Part shown: piece by piece, positions 1-8,857 of the stretch | How positions within the stretch are numbered: the stretch's first letter is position 1 | How the letters are laid out: every line of letters begins with the position of its first letter | DNA from: Deltaproteobacteria bacterium | Lineage (GTDB): Bacteria > Desulfobacterota > Desulfuromonadia > Geobacterales > Geobacteraceae | Reading direction: 5' to 3' | Assembly: GCA_021848385.1 (NCBI GenBank) | Contig: JAJZUQ010000001.1 | Coordinates: 124,001-188,000 of the forward strand | Length of the DNA: 64,000 bases | Notes under the pieces: generated by a model | Databases searched by the model: none | Told to the model about the DNA's origin: nothing | What the model saw: only the letters and a program-made list of their open reading frames with translations | Translations under genes and position numbers: made by a program

Positions 1-1
1 C

Positions 2-274
2 GACAAGAACCGCCCCCAGGCGGTGGAGAGTACCCCCCGGCCGGCGGGAAACATGGCCTGGCACATCGTCCGCGCCATGCACCTGGCGGGGCGCTGCGCC
101 GGCTGCGCCGAGTGCGAGCGGGTCTGCCCCATGGACATCCCCCTGAACCTCCTCAACCGGAAGATGGCACTGGAGATGAAGGAACTGTACGGCTTCGAGG
201 CGGGACTCACTCCCGTGGAGAAGGGGCCGCTGGCGGAGTACAAGGATAACGACGACCAGTCGTTCATCAAGTGA
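2..274 (+). CDS. Iron-sulfur subunit of an Flx/Hdr-type electron-transfer complex (C-terminal end only)
   Basis: The reading frame is open at the window edge, so only the last 90 residues are seen. They carry one classical four-cysteine motif, CAGCAECERVCP, which binds a [4Fe-4S] cluster, followed by a charged tail with no membrane segment. The next two genes are another [4Fe-4S] protein and an FAD/NAD-binding [2Fe-2S] flavoprotein on the same strand. That trio resembles the FlxABCD modules that pass NADH electrons to soluble heterodisulfide reductases in anaerobic bacteria, and also AsrA/AsrB-like proteins. A cytoplasmic electron-carrier role is inferred; the exact subunit letter cannot be fixed from a fragment. 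Confidence 0.7.
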   Translation, partial: DKNRPQAVESTPRPAGNMAWHIVRAMHLAGRCAGCAECERVCPMDIPLNLLNRKMALEMKELYGFEAGLTPVEKGPLAEYKDNDDQSFIK

Positions 275-320
275 TCAGTATTCTAAACCTCTGAACCGCC
301 CGTTCGCTCTGCTCACTCAA

Positions 321-411
321 GACGCGAAGCGCAAAGAAGAACGAGCAAGGTTAGCCCCTTGCCGTGTCCATCCAGGTTTTCTCAGCGTACTTTGCGCCTT
401 GCGGTGCAAAG
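321..411. repeat. Intergenic inverted heptad-type repeat (copy 1)
   Basis: The spacer between the first two genes contains GCGAAGCGCAAAGAAG (324-339) and, inverted, CTTTGCGCCTTGCGG (390-404). It has the same design as the arrays at 1431, 8332 and 21901: short words near 7 bp arranged as two facing arms. It has no coding potential of its own. Confidence 0.5.
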
Positions 412-428
412 TTTTTAAGGGTCTTAGC

Positions 429-1445
429 ATGCCGAAAATGATTACCGAACAGAACCTCCGCCTCCTCATCGATACCCTCGTTAACGGGGGTGCCCGGGTG
501 GTCGGCCCCAAACAGGCCGGAGCAATGACCCTCTACGAACCCCTGACGACGGGGGATGAGCTGGTCCTGGACCAGCTGCCGCGCCGTTCCGCCAAGGAGA
601 CGTTCTTCCCCGTCTGCGAGACCATCCTCTCCTTCGAAAGAAAAGAGGGAAAGACGACGGTGCAGGACGTTGATGTCTGCGCCGTTCCGGAGACGGTACT
701 GATCGGCGCCCGCCCCTGCGACGCGGCGGCGCCGGGAATCCTTGATGCGGTCTTTTCCTGGGACTATAAGGACGAATTCTTCCTGGAGCGGCGGCGCAAG
801 ACTACCATCATCGGCCTTGCCTGCACGAAGGCAGATGACGCCTGCTTCTGCACGGCGGTGGGGCTTTCCCCTGCCGATATGAAGGGGTCCGACCTCTTCC
901 TGACGCCGCTGGAAGGTGGGGGATATGCCTGCGAAGCGCCGACGGAGAAGGGCGAACGCCTCATGGCCCGCCATCCCAAGCTCTTCAGCGATACAGACAG
1001 CGCAAAACCCCTCCCTCTGGGGGAACCGGCGGTGGAGAAGCTTGACCTGAAGAAGATCAAGGCGTGGCTCGACGGCAACTTCGAGAGCCCCCTCTGGAAC
1101 GGGATCGCCGACCGCTGTGCCGGCTGTGGCGCCTGCGCCTTCCTCTGCCCGGTCTGCCACTGTTTTGACATTAACGACGAAGGGACCGCCGACAAGGGTG
1201 AGCGCCGCAAGCACTGGGACGCCTGCGGTTTCGGCAAGTTCACCAACCATGCCTCCGGCCACAACCCGCGGGACATCCAGAACAAGCGCTACCGCAACCG
1301 GATCATGCACAAGTTCAAATATTACGACGACAAGTTCGGCCAGACGCTCTGTACCGGCTGCGGCCGCTGCATCCGCAACTGCCCGGTCGGGATCGATATC
1401 TATGAAGTCATCGAAGAAATACACCGGAAAGGGACTGGGGACTAG
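429..1445 (+). CDS. 4Fe-4S dicluster protein, Flx/sulfhydrogenase-beta-like
   Basis: Soluble protein of 338 residues. The ATG at 429 is preferred over an upstream in-frame TTG at 399, because AAGGG lies 8 bases before the ATG and the TTG falls inside an intergenic repeat. The N-terminal two thirds lack cysteine clusters except CTKADDACFC-like pairs. The C-terminal third has two ferredoxin motifs, CAGCGACAFLCPVCHC and CTGCGRCIRNCP. This layout fits the beta-type iron-sulfur subunit of sulfhydrogenase, anaerobic sulfite reductase or Flx complexes, which relays electrons between the flavin subunit and a partner. Its last four residues and stop are encoded inside the heptad repeat at 1431. Function is inferred from architecture and neighbours. 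Confidence 0.8.
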   Translation: MPKMITEQNLRLLIDTLVNGGARVVGPKQAGAMTLYEPLTTGDELVLDQLPRRSAKETFFPVCETILSFERKEGKTTVQDVDVCAVPETVLIGARPCDAAAPGILDAVFSWDYKDEFFLERRRKTTIIGLACTKADDACFCTAVGLSPADMKGSDLFLTPLEGGGYACEAPTEKGERLMARHPKLFSDTDSAKPLPLGEPAVEKLDLKKIKAWLDGNFESPLWNGIADRCAGCGACAFLCPVCHCFDINDEGTADKGERRKHWDACGFGKFTNHASGHNPRDIQNKRYRNRIMHKFKYYDDKFGQTLCTGCGRCIRNCPVGIDIYEVIEEIHRKGTGD

Positions 1446-1501
1446 GGATTAGGGACTATTAACGGCTTAAAACTAGCCTCTAGTCCCCATCCCCTAGCCT
1501 C
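1431..1501. repeat. Intergenic inverted heptad array (copy 2)
   Basis: Left arm: GGGACTG, GGGACTA, GGGATTA, GGGACTA in tandem from 1431 to 1458. Right arm: the reverse words CTAGCCTC, TAGTCCC, CATCCCC, TAGCCTC from 1473 to 1501. The stop codon of the upstream gene lies inside the left arm, so the array has replaced the original 3' end of that gene. Confidence 0.7.
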
Positions 1502-1512
1502 TGAATTTTCAC

Positions 1513-2358
1513 ATGTGCGATCACGGTAAAAACATCTACATGCCCCACCTTGCCACCATCGAGGAGATGCGCGACGAAACGTCCGATACCCGGAGCTTCC
1601 GGCTGGTGTTCCAGGACGAACAGGTGAGAGACAGTTTCACCTTCCGGGCCGGCCAGTTTGCCGAGTACTCCGCCTTCGGTGCCGGGGAGTCCACCTTCTG
1701 CATCGCCTCGTCCCCCACGAGGAAGGGGTACATCGAGTGCTGCTTCCGCTCCGTGGGACGGGTGACCGACGCCCTCCGCTCCCTGGAGGTGGGAGACACC
1801 GTCGGCGTCCGCGGCCCCTACGGTAACTCTTTCCCCATCGAGGAATTCTACGGCAAGAACCTGGTCTTCGTGGCCGGGGGAATCGCCCTGCCACCGCTCC
1901 GGACGGTGATCTGGAACTGCCTGGATCTGCGGGACAAGTTCGGCGACATCACCATCGTTTACGGCGCCAAGAGCGAGGCGGATCTTGTCTACAAGCATGA
2001 ACTGAAGGAGTGGGAAGAGCGGAGCGACGTGAACCTGGTCAAGACCGTGGATCCCGGTGGCAACGGTCCCACCTGGGACGGCAAGGTCGGTTTCGTCCCG
2101 ACCATCCTGGAGGAGGCGGCCCCGAGCGCGGCCAACACCGTTGCCCTGGTCTGCGGCCCCCCCATCATGATCAAGTTCACCCTTCCCGTGCTGGAGAAGC
2201 TCGGCTTCTCCGACGAGGCGATCTACACCACTCTGGAGAACCGGATGAAGTGCGGTCTGGGGAAGTGCGGCCGCTGCAACGTCGGGAACGTCTACGTCTG
2301 CAAGGACGGGCCGGTATTCACGGCGAAGCAGGTGAAGGCGATGCCCCAGGAATTTTGA
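1513..2358 (+). CDS. FAD/NAD(P)-binding oxidoreductase with [2Fe-2S] tail (FlxA/AsrB/PyrK-like)
   Basis: A 281-residue flavoprotein of the ferredoxin-NADP reductase fold. The N-terminal barrel (about 15-105) has the flavin-binding FRAGQF segment; the Rossmann half (about 110-230) has FVAGGIALPPLR and the late VCGPPIMI motif; the C-terminus has a four-cysteine [2Fe-2S] site, CGLGKCGRC followed by C eight residues on, as in PyrK and sulfhydrogenase gamma. It would exchange electrons between NAD(P)H and the two iron-sulfur proteins encoded just upstream. It is the last gene before a strong terminator, so it closes the operon. Confidence 0.85.
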   Translation: MCDHGKNIYMPHLATIEEMRDETSDTRSFRLVFQDEQVRDSFTFRAGQFAEYSAFGAGESTFCIASSPTRKGYIECCFRSVGRVTDALRSLEVGDTVGVRGPYGNSFPIEEFYGKNLVFVAGGIALPPLRTVIWNCLDLRDKFGDITIVYGAKSEADLVYKHELKEWEERSDVNLVKTVDPGGNGPTWDGKVGFVPTILEEAAPSAANTVALVCGPPIMIKFTLPVLEKLGFSDEAIYTTLENRMKCGLGKCGRCNVGNVYVCKDGPVFTAKQVKAMPQEF

Positions 2359-2381
2359 TAGTCATCGGGAATAGAGAAGAT

Positions 2382-2415
2382 AAAGGGTCCGGCAGGTGTG
2401 CCGGGCCCTTTTTTT
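2382..2415 (+). terminator. Rho-independent terminator of the Flx-like operon
   Basis: AAAGGGTCCGGCA, loop GGTG, TGCCGGGCCCTTT and a T-run. The stem pairs fully apart from a G-T wobble, and it starts 23 bases after the stop codon. Confidence 0.9.
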
Positions 2416-2549
2416 ATGAAATTGCACTTTTTTGACCTGGCTCAAAGAAGATCTTCTGCTCAATGATAAGTTTGTGACCGAATATGGGAGCAGGGTGATG
2501 CCGCCGCCGGGATTTACCGGCCAGTTGATTTTCCCCATGGGGGTGCTAT

Positions 2550-2633
2550 ATGGAATTTGTCGTGGCAATGATGGCAGGGATCTGGTCGATGGTTATCGCG
2601 CTCGCATTTTGTCCGTTTCGACGGCACCAGTGA
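2550..2633 (+). CDS. Possible 27-residue membrane peptide
   Basis: A short ORF begins at an ATG (MEFVVAMMAGIW...) and encodes one hydrophobic stretch of about 18 residues followed by a basic tail, CPFRRHQ. GGGGGTG lies about 5 bases before the ATG. It sits just before the broken DUF6448-like gene and on the same strand. Short hydrophobic ORFs arise by chance, so this is only a candidate. Confidence 0.25.
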   Translation: MEFVVAMMAGIWSMVIALAFCPFRRHQ

Positions 2634-2656
2634 GCAGAGGTAAGGGGAGGTTGGCC

Positions 2657-3090
2657 ATGGGAGGAATGATGCAACTGAACATGCGGATAGTGGTTGTGGC
2701 ATTTGGTATCGGACTGCTGCTGGCGGGGGCGAAGTCGGCCATGGCACACTGCGATACACTTGACGGGCCGGTGAGGGTGCTCCCTATACGGGTCTGAAGC
2801 CGGCCGGCGAAGTGGAGCCGGCCATCGCCATGGCGGACAAGGCGGTGGAGAGCGGCGCCGGTGACCAGCTGGCGAAGCGAATAGCCGAGCATGCCGCCAA
2901 GGGGATCAAGGAGCGGTTTGCGGAGGTGGCGGCGAAGAAGAAGCATGCGGAGGAGAGCGTGGCGGCCGGTCGTGAGTACGTGGCGGCCTACGTGGAATTC
3001 ATCCACTACGTGGAGCGTCTGCACCGGGACATCGTGGGGGAGGCCCACCATGGCGAAGGGGAAGGTGGCGCGCCGGAGCATAAACACTGA
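2657..3090 (+). pseudogene. DUF6448-like secreted protein, broken by an internal deletion
   Basis: The first part, from ATG 2657 (AGGGGAGG 6 bases before), encodes a signal peptide ending at AMA and the family's mature start HCDTLDGPV, then runs into a stop at 2797. The other half of the family pattern resumes in a different frame at about 2767 with RAGEGAPYTGLKPAG and continues to AGREYVAAYVEF, a conserved block, ending in a His-rich tail at 3090. From memory of the family, about 50-60 residues normally lie between the two parts. The segment is therefore an internally deleted, frame-shifted gene. The intact protein would have been periplasmic; its role is unknown. Confidence 0.7.
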
Positions 3091-3114
3091 CTTTTCTTCG
3101 GCAGGATACGATAT

Positions 3115-3154
3115 AAAACGGCCGCTCCTCCGAGGAAGAGCGGCCGTTTCTTTT
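3115..3154 (+). terminator. Rho-independent terminator
   Basis: ACGGCCGCTC and GAGCGGCCGT pair around a 10-base loop and are followed by TTCTTTT. It lies 28 bases after the DUF6448-like remnant and is preceded by an A-run, so it may also serve the minus strand. Confidence 0.8.
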
Positions 3155-3205
3155 ACAGATTGACCCAGAACTTATTTGTTACGTGGTTGCGCTTCCGCCG
3201 CTAAA

Positions 3206-3991
3206 CTATCGACCTACGTAATAATCGATGGTCTTGGGATCCGACCCGTAGAATTTGTTCGACCCGACCAGGATAAGGGGGTAGCCGCGTCCGCCAAGTT
3301 CATCAAAGCGTTTTTTTGCCTGTGCGTCAGCTTCTACGTCGTATGCCACGTAAGGAATGCCTTTCTCTTGCAGATAGGCTATAGCTTTCTTACAACCGGG
3401 ACACCAGCTTGTTATGAACAATTCAACAGTTCCGGTAAAGCGCTCCTTCTTTGCGGTGGCCGCTACAGGCGGGGTAACACTTGCCCCCCTGCTCGCTACG
3501 CGATTTCCGCCCGTTACTCCGGATGAACCGGTTAAACGATATTTCTCCGGTGCTTTATATTTATTGATCCTCGCGGCCAGATCATCAGCCAACTTCTTGT
3601 CCATGCCTTTCAGGAATTTGTACTCTATTTGCGCCTTCTCTTTATCGTACAAGGCCAGATATCCCACTCCCAGCTTGTAATGAGCTGACGCCAAATTCGG
3701 ATTGATCGTCAATGCGTGCCTTAAATTGCTGACACCCTTTTCAATCATCTCAAGATTTGTCGAAATGCCGTTATCACCCATGCCAAGATAGGCGTTACCC
3801 ATGCCTTCGTATGCCTCAGCACAGGCTGGATCTGCCTTAACAGAAGCCTCGAACGTTTTTATGGCCGCCTGGTACTTGGCTGCTTTCAATTGCTCAAGTC
3901 CCTGTTTGACGAGTTTGGGAGAGGAGTTTTGTTCTGCGTATAAAGGTACAACAGTCAACATGAAAATGATAGCGATGCATATGGTTTTCAA
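3206..3991 (-). CDS. Secreted TPR protein fused to a glutaredoxin domain
   Basis: 261 residues. The first 19 form a signal peptide (KTICIAIIFMLTVVPLYA). Residues about 25-150 form TPR helices (QGLEQLKAAKYQAAIKTFEA and NLRHALTINPNLASAHYKLG). After a Thr/Ser/Ala-rich linker, residues about 185-261 form a glutaredoxin-like domain with the redox pair SWCPGC and a downstream GGRGYPLILV cis-proline region. This suggests an extracytoplasmic thiol-disulfide protein that docks a partner through its TPRs. It is monocistronic on the minus strand, flanked by plus-strand genes, and its AT content is slightly higher than its neighbours. The substrate is unknown. Confidence 0.8.
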   Translation of the reverse strand: MKTICIAIIFMLTVVPLYAEQNSSPKLVKQGLEQLKAAKYQAAIKTFEASVKADPACAEAYEGMGNAYLGMGDNGISTNLEMIEKGVSNLRHALTINPNLASAHYKLGVGYLALYDKEKAQIEYKFLKGMDKKLADDLAARINKYKAPEKYRLTGSSGVTGGNRVASRGASVTPPVAATAKKERFTGTVELFITSWCPGCKKAIAYLQEKGIPYVAYDVEADAQAKKRFDELGGRGYPLILVGSNKFYGSDPKTIDYYVGR

Positions 3992-4092
3992 TGCGCCCTC
4001 CGCAATTCATTGCGCTTAGTAAAGTAAGAGATGGTCGCTTGTCCCGAGTTGAGACATGGCCGTTTGCTAAAGAATTATCTAAAATGAGAAAA

Positions 4093-4132
4093 AACGGAAA
4101 GGGGATTGTCCCCTTTTAGCTTCTTTTCCGTT
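4093..4132. terminator. Double-stem hairpin, probable terminator
   Basis: An outer stem AACGGAAA/TTTTCCGTT encloses an inner GGGGATTGTCCCC stem. Read on the minus strand the structure ends in TTTTTTC; read on the plus strand the inner stem is followed by TTTT. It stands between the divergent TPR-glutaredoxin and CcsA-like genes, so it may end a small untranslated RNA. No gene that obviously needs it is visible. Confidence 0.45.
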
Positions 4133-4295
4133 AGTTAATATTATCGCTTTATTTCTTGTCTAATGGTTTATGTCCTAATATCGCCTCATTACTTCAGATA
4201 ATCCATAATGTGCAAAGATTAGCCAAATTTAATGGAAACAGCCTGACTTGGCAAGTCATATTTGCGATGGGTACATTTGGCCCGGCGATTTTTTC

Positions 4296-4323
4296 TTGAC
4301 CGTCCCGCTTCTCCGGGTATAGT
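4296..4323 (+). promoter_or_regulatory. Sigma-70-type promoter of the CcsA-like gene
   Basis: TTGACC, a 16-base spacer and TATAGT, each hexamer one base from consensus, 41 bases before the start codon. The rest of 3992-4295 holds only the hairpin at 4093 and AT-rich sequence without a convincing gene. Confidence 0.6.
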
Positions 4324-4364
4324 GATGCCGGCTGAATTATTCCCGATGTGGCAGGTGAATTCCG

Positions 4365-5084
4365 ATGATATGGCTTCTTCTTCTCTCCTCAATGCTCTAC
4401 CTGTTCGGCGGCTTCCGGCGGCCATTTCTGGTTGCCGGGCTGCTGACCGAGCTTACCTATCTTGCCCTGCGTGGCCACGACCTGGGGCGGCTTCCCCTGG
4501 TCGGACCCCACGATACCCTGGTCTTTTTCTCCACATCCATAGCCCTCATGGCGCTCCCCTTCCTCTTCGCCGCTCCCCTGCGGCAATCCGACCGATTTGC
4601 CTGGCTGGTTGGTTTGACTGCGGCGCTCTTCGCTCTCATGGCACTTCCGTTCAGGAGCTTCACTATGCCGCTGCCGCCGATCCTGGACATATACTGGTTC
4701 GAGCTCCACGTCGCCCTCGCCTTTTTCGCCTACGCCCTGTTCGCCATTGGAGCCCTGCTCGGCGCGCTCTTCCTCATGCGGAACGAGCGACCGCTCCTTG
4801 ACCTCCAGTACCGGGCGGCCCTGGTCGGGTACACGTTCTTCTCCGCCTCCATGGTGTCGGGGGGGATCTGGGGATACTATGCCTGGGGAACCTACTGGCT
4901 CTGGACTCCCAAGGAGTTTTGGACCTCCATCCTCTGGCTCTTTTATGCGTTCTACCTCCATATCCGGCTCAAAGGGCCCCAGTGGGAGCGGGCCGTGGCC
5001 TGGGGGGGGATCGTGGGCTTCGGCGTGACCCTCTTCACCTATCTCGGTGTCAGCATGCTGATGAAGAGTTCCCATAGTTTTTGA
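4365..5084 (+). CDS. CcsA/ResC-family cytochrome c biogenesis membrane protein
   Basis: A 239-residue protein that is almost all membrane: about seven hydrophobic segments, with the family's tryptophan-rich heme-handling motif WGTYWLWTPKEFW near residues 175-187, and histidines (for example in WFELHVALAFF and SSHSF) placed as in heme-channel proteins. Family members of system II deliver heme to apocytochromes c outside the membrane. The usual WDPKE is WTPKE here. It is shorter than full-length CcsA proteins and no CcsB partner is adjacent. Geobacter relatives have several such genes, so it may serve a subset of cytochromes. Confidence 0.8.
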   Translation: MIWLLLLSSMLYLFGGFRRPFLVAGLLTELTYLALRGHDLGRLPLVGPHDTLVFFSTSIALMALPFLFAAPLRQSDRFAWLVGLTAALFALMALPFRSFTMPLPPILDIYWFELHVALAFFAYALFAIGALLGALFLMRNERPLLDLQYRAALVGYTFFSASMVSGGIWGYYAWGTYWLWTPKEFWTSILWLFYAFYLHIRLKGPQWERAVAWGGIVGFGVTLFTYLGVSMLMKSSHSF

Positions 5085-5100
5085 AGACCGGCGAAGAAAT

Positions 5101-5137
5101 AAAAAAAGGGAACGACCGTTTGGTCGCTCCCTTTTTT
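5101..5137. terminator. Bidirectional terminator between the CcsA-like gene and groEL
   Basis: A-run, GGGAACGACC, loop GTTT, GGTCGCTCCC, T-run. A- and T-runs flank the stem on both sides, so it can stop transcription from either convergent gene. Confidence 0.85.
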
Positions 5138-5191
5138 GTGAGAGGGATGAGGATTTTTCGTCCTGGGCAGGAAGTCGAGAGGTGGGGCGGA

Positions 5192-5210
5192 GGCGTACTG
5201 GAAGTACGCC
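5192..5210. repeat. Short perfect hairpin downstream of groEL
   Basis: GGCGTACT, GGA, AGTACGCC form an 8-bp perfect stem inside a GC-rich spacer (5138-5265) with no gene. A similar layout (CGGAGGC followed by a GC hairpin) occurs at 7454-7480, which suggests a dispersed intergenic element, but two copies are thin evidence. Confidence 0.4.
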
Positions 5211-5265
5211 GCACAACCCATCTTGAAGACTGACGAACGCAGGGCGGAAAAGCGTCGTCCCGTAG

Positions 5266-6933
<1,668 letters not shown>

Positions 6934-6996
6934 TTATGTATATAATGGTGTAGGGGCAGGGTCATCCTGCCCTGAACGGGCGCGGTTACCGCGCCC

Positions 6997-7287
6997 CTAC
7001 TTCTCCAGGACGCCGAGGATGTCGTCTTCCCGCATGATCAGGTAGTCCTGGCCATCGAGCTTGATCTCGGTGCCGGAGTACTTGCCGAACAGCACCTTGT
7101 CGCCGGTTTTTACGTCCATGGGGATGGTCTTGCCGTCCTCGGTGACCTTCCCTTTCCCGACCGCAACCACTTCCCCCTGCTGGGGCTTTTCTTTGGCGGT
7201 GTCGGGAATCAGTATGCCGCCGGCGGTTTTCGTCTCCTCTTCCAGCCTCTTCACGATAATACGGTCCTGCAATGGTCTCAGATTCAT
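6997..7287 (-). CDS. groES: 10-kDa co-chaperonin GroES
   Basis: 96 residues ([18 protein letters not shown]...). The second ATG is used because AAAGGAG lies 9 bases before it and directly abuts the first. The mobile loop [16 protein letters not shown] and the roof-forming [11 protein letters not shown] pattern are present. It caps the GroEL ring. It is the first gene of the groESL operon, which carries a CIRCE operator in its leader. Confidence 0.98.
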   Translation of the reverse strand: MNLRPLQDRIIVKRLEEETKTAGGILIPDTAKEKPQQGEVVAVGKGKVTEDGKTIPMDVKTGDKVLFGKYSGTEIKLDGQDYLIMREDDILGVLEK

Positions 7288-7341
7288 CAGTTGCATCTCC
7301 TTTCTGCGTGGGTTTTGTAATGGTGAGTTGGTGAAAAAATA

Positions 7342-7368
7342 TTAGCACTCGAAACCGCTGAGTGCTAA
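7342..7368 (-). promoter_or_regulatory. CIRCE operator (HrcA binding site)
   Basis: TTAGCACTC, 9 bases, GAGTGCTAA: both arms match the CIRCE consensus perfectly. It lies between the groESL promoter and the groES start. By established knowledge HrcA binds here and represses groESL at normal temperature; hrcA itself is not in the window. Confidence 0.97.
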
Positions 7369-7378
7369 TCGCTGGGTA

Positions 7379-7407
7379 AATATAAACAGGCTGCCGGTAA
7401 AAATCAA
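7379..7407 (-). promoter_or_regulatory. Sigma-70-type promoter of groESL
   Basis: On the minus strand TTGATT, 17 bases, TATATT, with the CIRCE element starting 10 bases downstream so that it would cover the transcription start. This is the usual arrangement for HrcA control. Confidence 0.75.
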
Positions 7408-7498
7408 GTCATTAATCGAAAAAAATTCCCGGGACCGGGCCGGGAGGGTGACGAGCGGAGGCCGGCGTGCTACGCCGGCCGGTATGCGGTGGGACGAG

Positions 7499-8050
7499 CT
7501 ACTGTTTGCGGAGAGCCTTGAGGGTTTGTGCGGTCATTTCGCCGGCCAGGCGTTTTGCCAGGCGGTCCCGTTCCACGGCAAGGGTAGAGCGGTCGTGTTC
7601 GAAAAAGGTTTCCAGGGGGATGTAGACCTCCATTGACGGCTCCTTCTTCCCTACTTCGTAGAACTGGAGGCGGGCCTTAGCGCGCAGTTCGGTAGAACAG
7701 CAGCCGGAGTTCTCTAGGTAACTCCAGATTTCGCCGGTTATGTAGAACTGCCTGGCGAGCCACTGCTGGTCGACGTTCTTCATGTCTTCCTTGATGATGG
7801 AGAACCAGGTGGCGTTGGTCTTGGCATGGTTGTCGTTCAGGTCGTCCACATAGGCGTTGAAGACGGATTCGCTGAAATTCTCCGGCACCAGGGTGGTGGT
7901 GAAGGGAAAGATATAGATCGCTTCCTGTTCCGGTCCCGGTTTGAAATCAGGGGCGACCGAGACCTTCGTGGCGGCACCGCAGCCGGCCAGGAGCAGCACT
8001 GCGTACAGGGCGAGAAGTGAGGAACTGACGGATTTAACAACGCGTGACAT
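7499..8050 (-). CDS. Putative lipoprotein of unknown function
   Basis: 183 residues. The ATG at 8050 overlaps the stop of the upstream gene as TAATG. The signal peptide ends in the lipobox LLAGCG, so the mature protein should be lipid-anchored at Cys. The body has no recognised domain; it contains a vicinal CC pair (NSGCCSTELRAK) and a C-terminal basic helix. It is the last gene of a cluster with two DUF507-like proteins. The conserved-sounding segment IYIFPFTTTLVPENFSESVFNAY suggests a lipoprotein family of Geobacter relatives, but I cannot assign a role. Confidence 0.7.
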   Translation of the reverse strand: MSRVVKSVSSSLLALYAVLLLAGCGAATKVSVAPDFKPGPEQEAIYIFPFTTTLVPENFSESVFNAYVDDLNDNHAKTNATWFSIIKEDMKNVDQQWLARQFYITGEIWSYLENSGCCSTELRAKARLQFYEVGKKEPSMEVYIPLETFFEHDRSTLAVERDRLAKRLAGEMTAQTLKALRKQ

Positions 8051-8322
8051 TACCATTTTCGCTTGGCCATCTCTTCCTGGTAGAATTTCTGGTACAGGAT
8101 TTCCCAATCCCTGCTTCCCGGCACTTTGGCCTGGCTATAGGAGGCAAGCTTTTTCCGCACGGCCTCATCCACCTCCGCAGTCAGGTGGAAAAAGGTGGCG
8201 ATAGTATCCTTGACCGATTGCAACGCCCGGGCTTCGTCGGGGAAGTCGGCCAGGTCATCCTGCCAGATCTTTTCGGCGACCCGGTGGGCCAGGTGGGAAA
8301 TGCGGTCTTCGCTTACGTGCAT
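8050..8322 (-). CDS. DUF507-like protein
   Basis: A 90-residue, highly charged helical protein (MHVSEDRISHLAHRVAEKIW...). It is similar in size and layout to the protein encoded just upstream at 8403-8690, which suggests an old duplication: both start with a helix of the form xxRIxxLAxxIxxxL and carry a C-terminal Lys/Arg-rich helix. Members of the DUF507 family have no established function. It is translationally coupled to the lipoprotein through a one-base overlap. Confidence 0.7.
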   Translation of the reverse strand: MHVSEDRISHLAHRVAEKIWQDDLADFPDEARALQSVKDTIATFFHLTAEVDEAVRKKLASYSQAKVPGSRDWEILYQKFYQEEMAKRKW

Positions 8323-8331
8323 GGTGGGCCT

Positions 8332-8385
8332 CGTGCTGCGTGCTACGTGCTACGTGCTACGGGGTTTCGATTTGCACGCAGCACG
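8332..8385. repeat. Intergenic inverted heptad array (copy 3)
   Basis: CGTGCTG followed by three CGTGCTA words (8332-8359). The exact reverse complement of its first 12 bases, GCACGCAGCACG, stands at 8374-8385. It separates the two DUF507-like genes. Confidence 0.7.
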
Positions 8386-8402
8386 CTGAACAGAGCGCAG
8401 AA

Positions 8403-8690
8403 TTAAAGGACTATCTTACGTTCCTTGGCGAGCTTTTCCTTGATCATCCTGAGCATCTTGTGCCGGTCAATGTCGCCGGCGGCGCTTCCCATGGAACGGA
8501 GAGTCTGTTCGAGAAGGTTCTCGGCATCCTTTTCCAGCGTTGCTTCCTGAGAGAGGTCGGCGCTGATCGCCCCCTTTATTCCTGCCAGGACTGCACCTCG
8601 TTCCCGCTTGAGAGTGATGAGCCCGGCGGTGGTGAGATTGGCGAGAATTTTGTCCGCCAGTTTGGCAATCTGCTCATCTTTGAGGCGCAC
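8403..8690 (-). CDS. DUF507-like protein
   Basis: 95 residues from a GTG at 8690, chosen because GGAGGGACT precedes it; the upstream in-frame ATG at 8747 has no ribosome site and would add a non-family N-terminus. The sequence (MRLKDEQIAKLADKILANL...) is helical and charged, with LKRERGAVLAGIKGAI in the middle. It pairs with its shorter relative at 8050-8322 in an apparent three-gene unit ending with a lipoprotein. Function unknown. Confidence 0.7.
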   Translation of the reverse strand: MRLKDEQIAKLADKILANLTTAGLITLKRERGAVLAGIKGAISADLSQEATLEKDAENLLEQTLRSMGSAAGDIDRHKMLRMIKEKLAKERKIVL

Positions 8691-8784
8691 AGTCCCTCCG
8701 CGTATAGAAAAGTAGGTGTATAGTACTGAATTCCCATAAAAAAGCAACCAATTCCCCGCAGCGGTGAAGAGAGGCTCAATACTG

Positions 8785-8813
8785 TTGACCTGGCGGCCGG
8801 GCCTTGCTATCTT
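8785..8813 (+). promoter_or_regulatory. Sigma-70-type promoter of the DAHP synthase gene
   Basis: TTGACC, 17 bases, TATCTT, 45 bases before the GTG start of the downstream gene. Confidence 0.6.
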
Positions 8814-8857
8814 TACAGACGGCTGGCATTAACAACTGTTACTGTGTGGAGGTGCAT

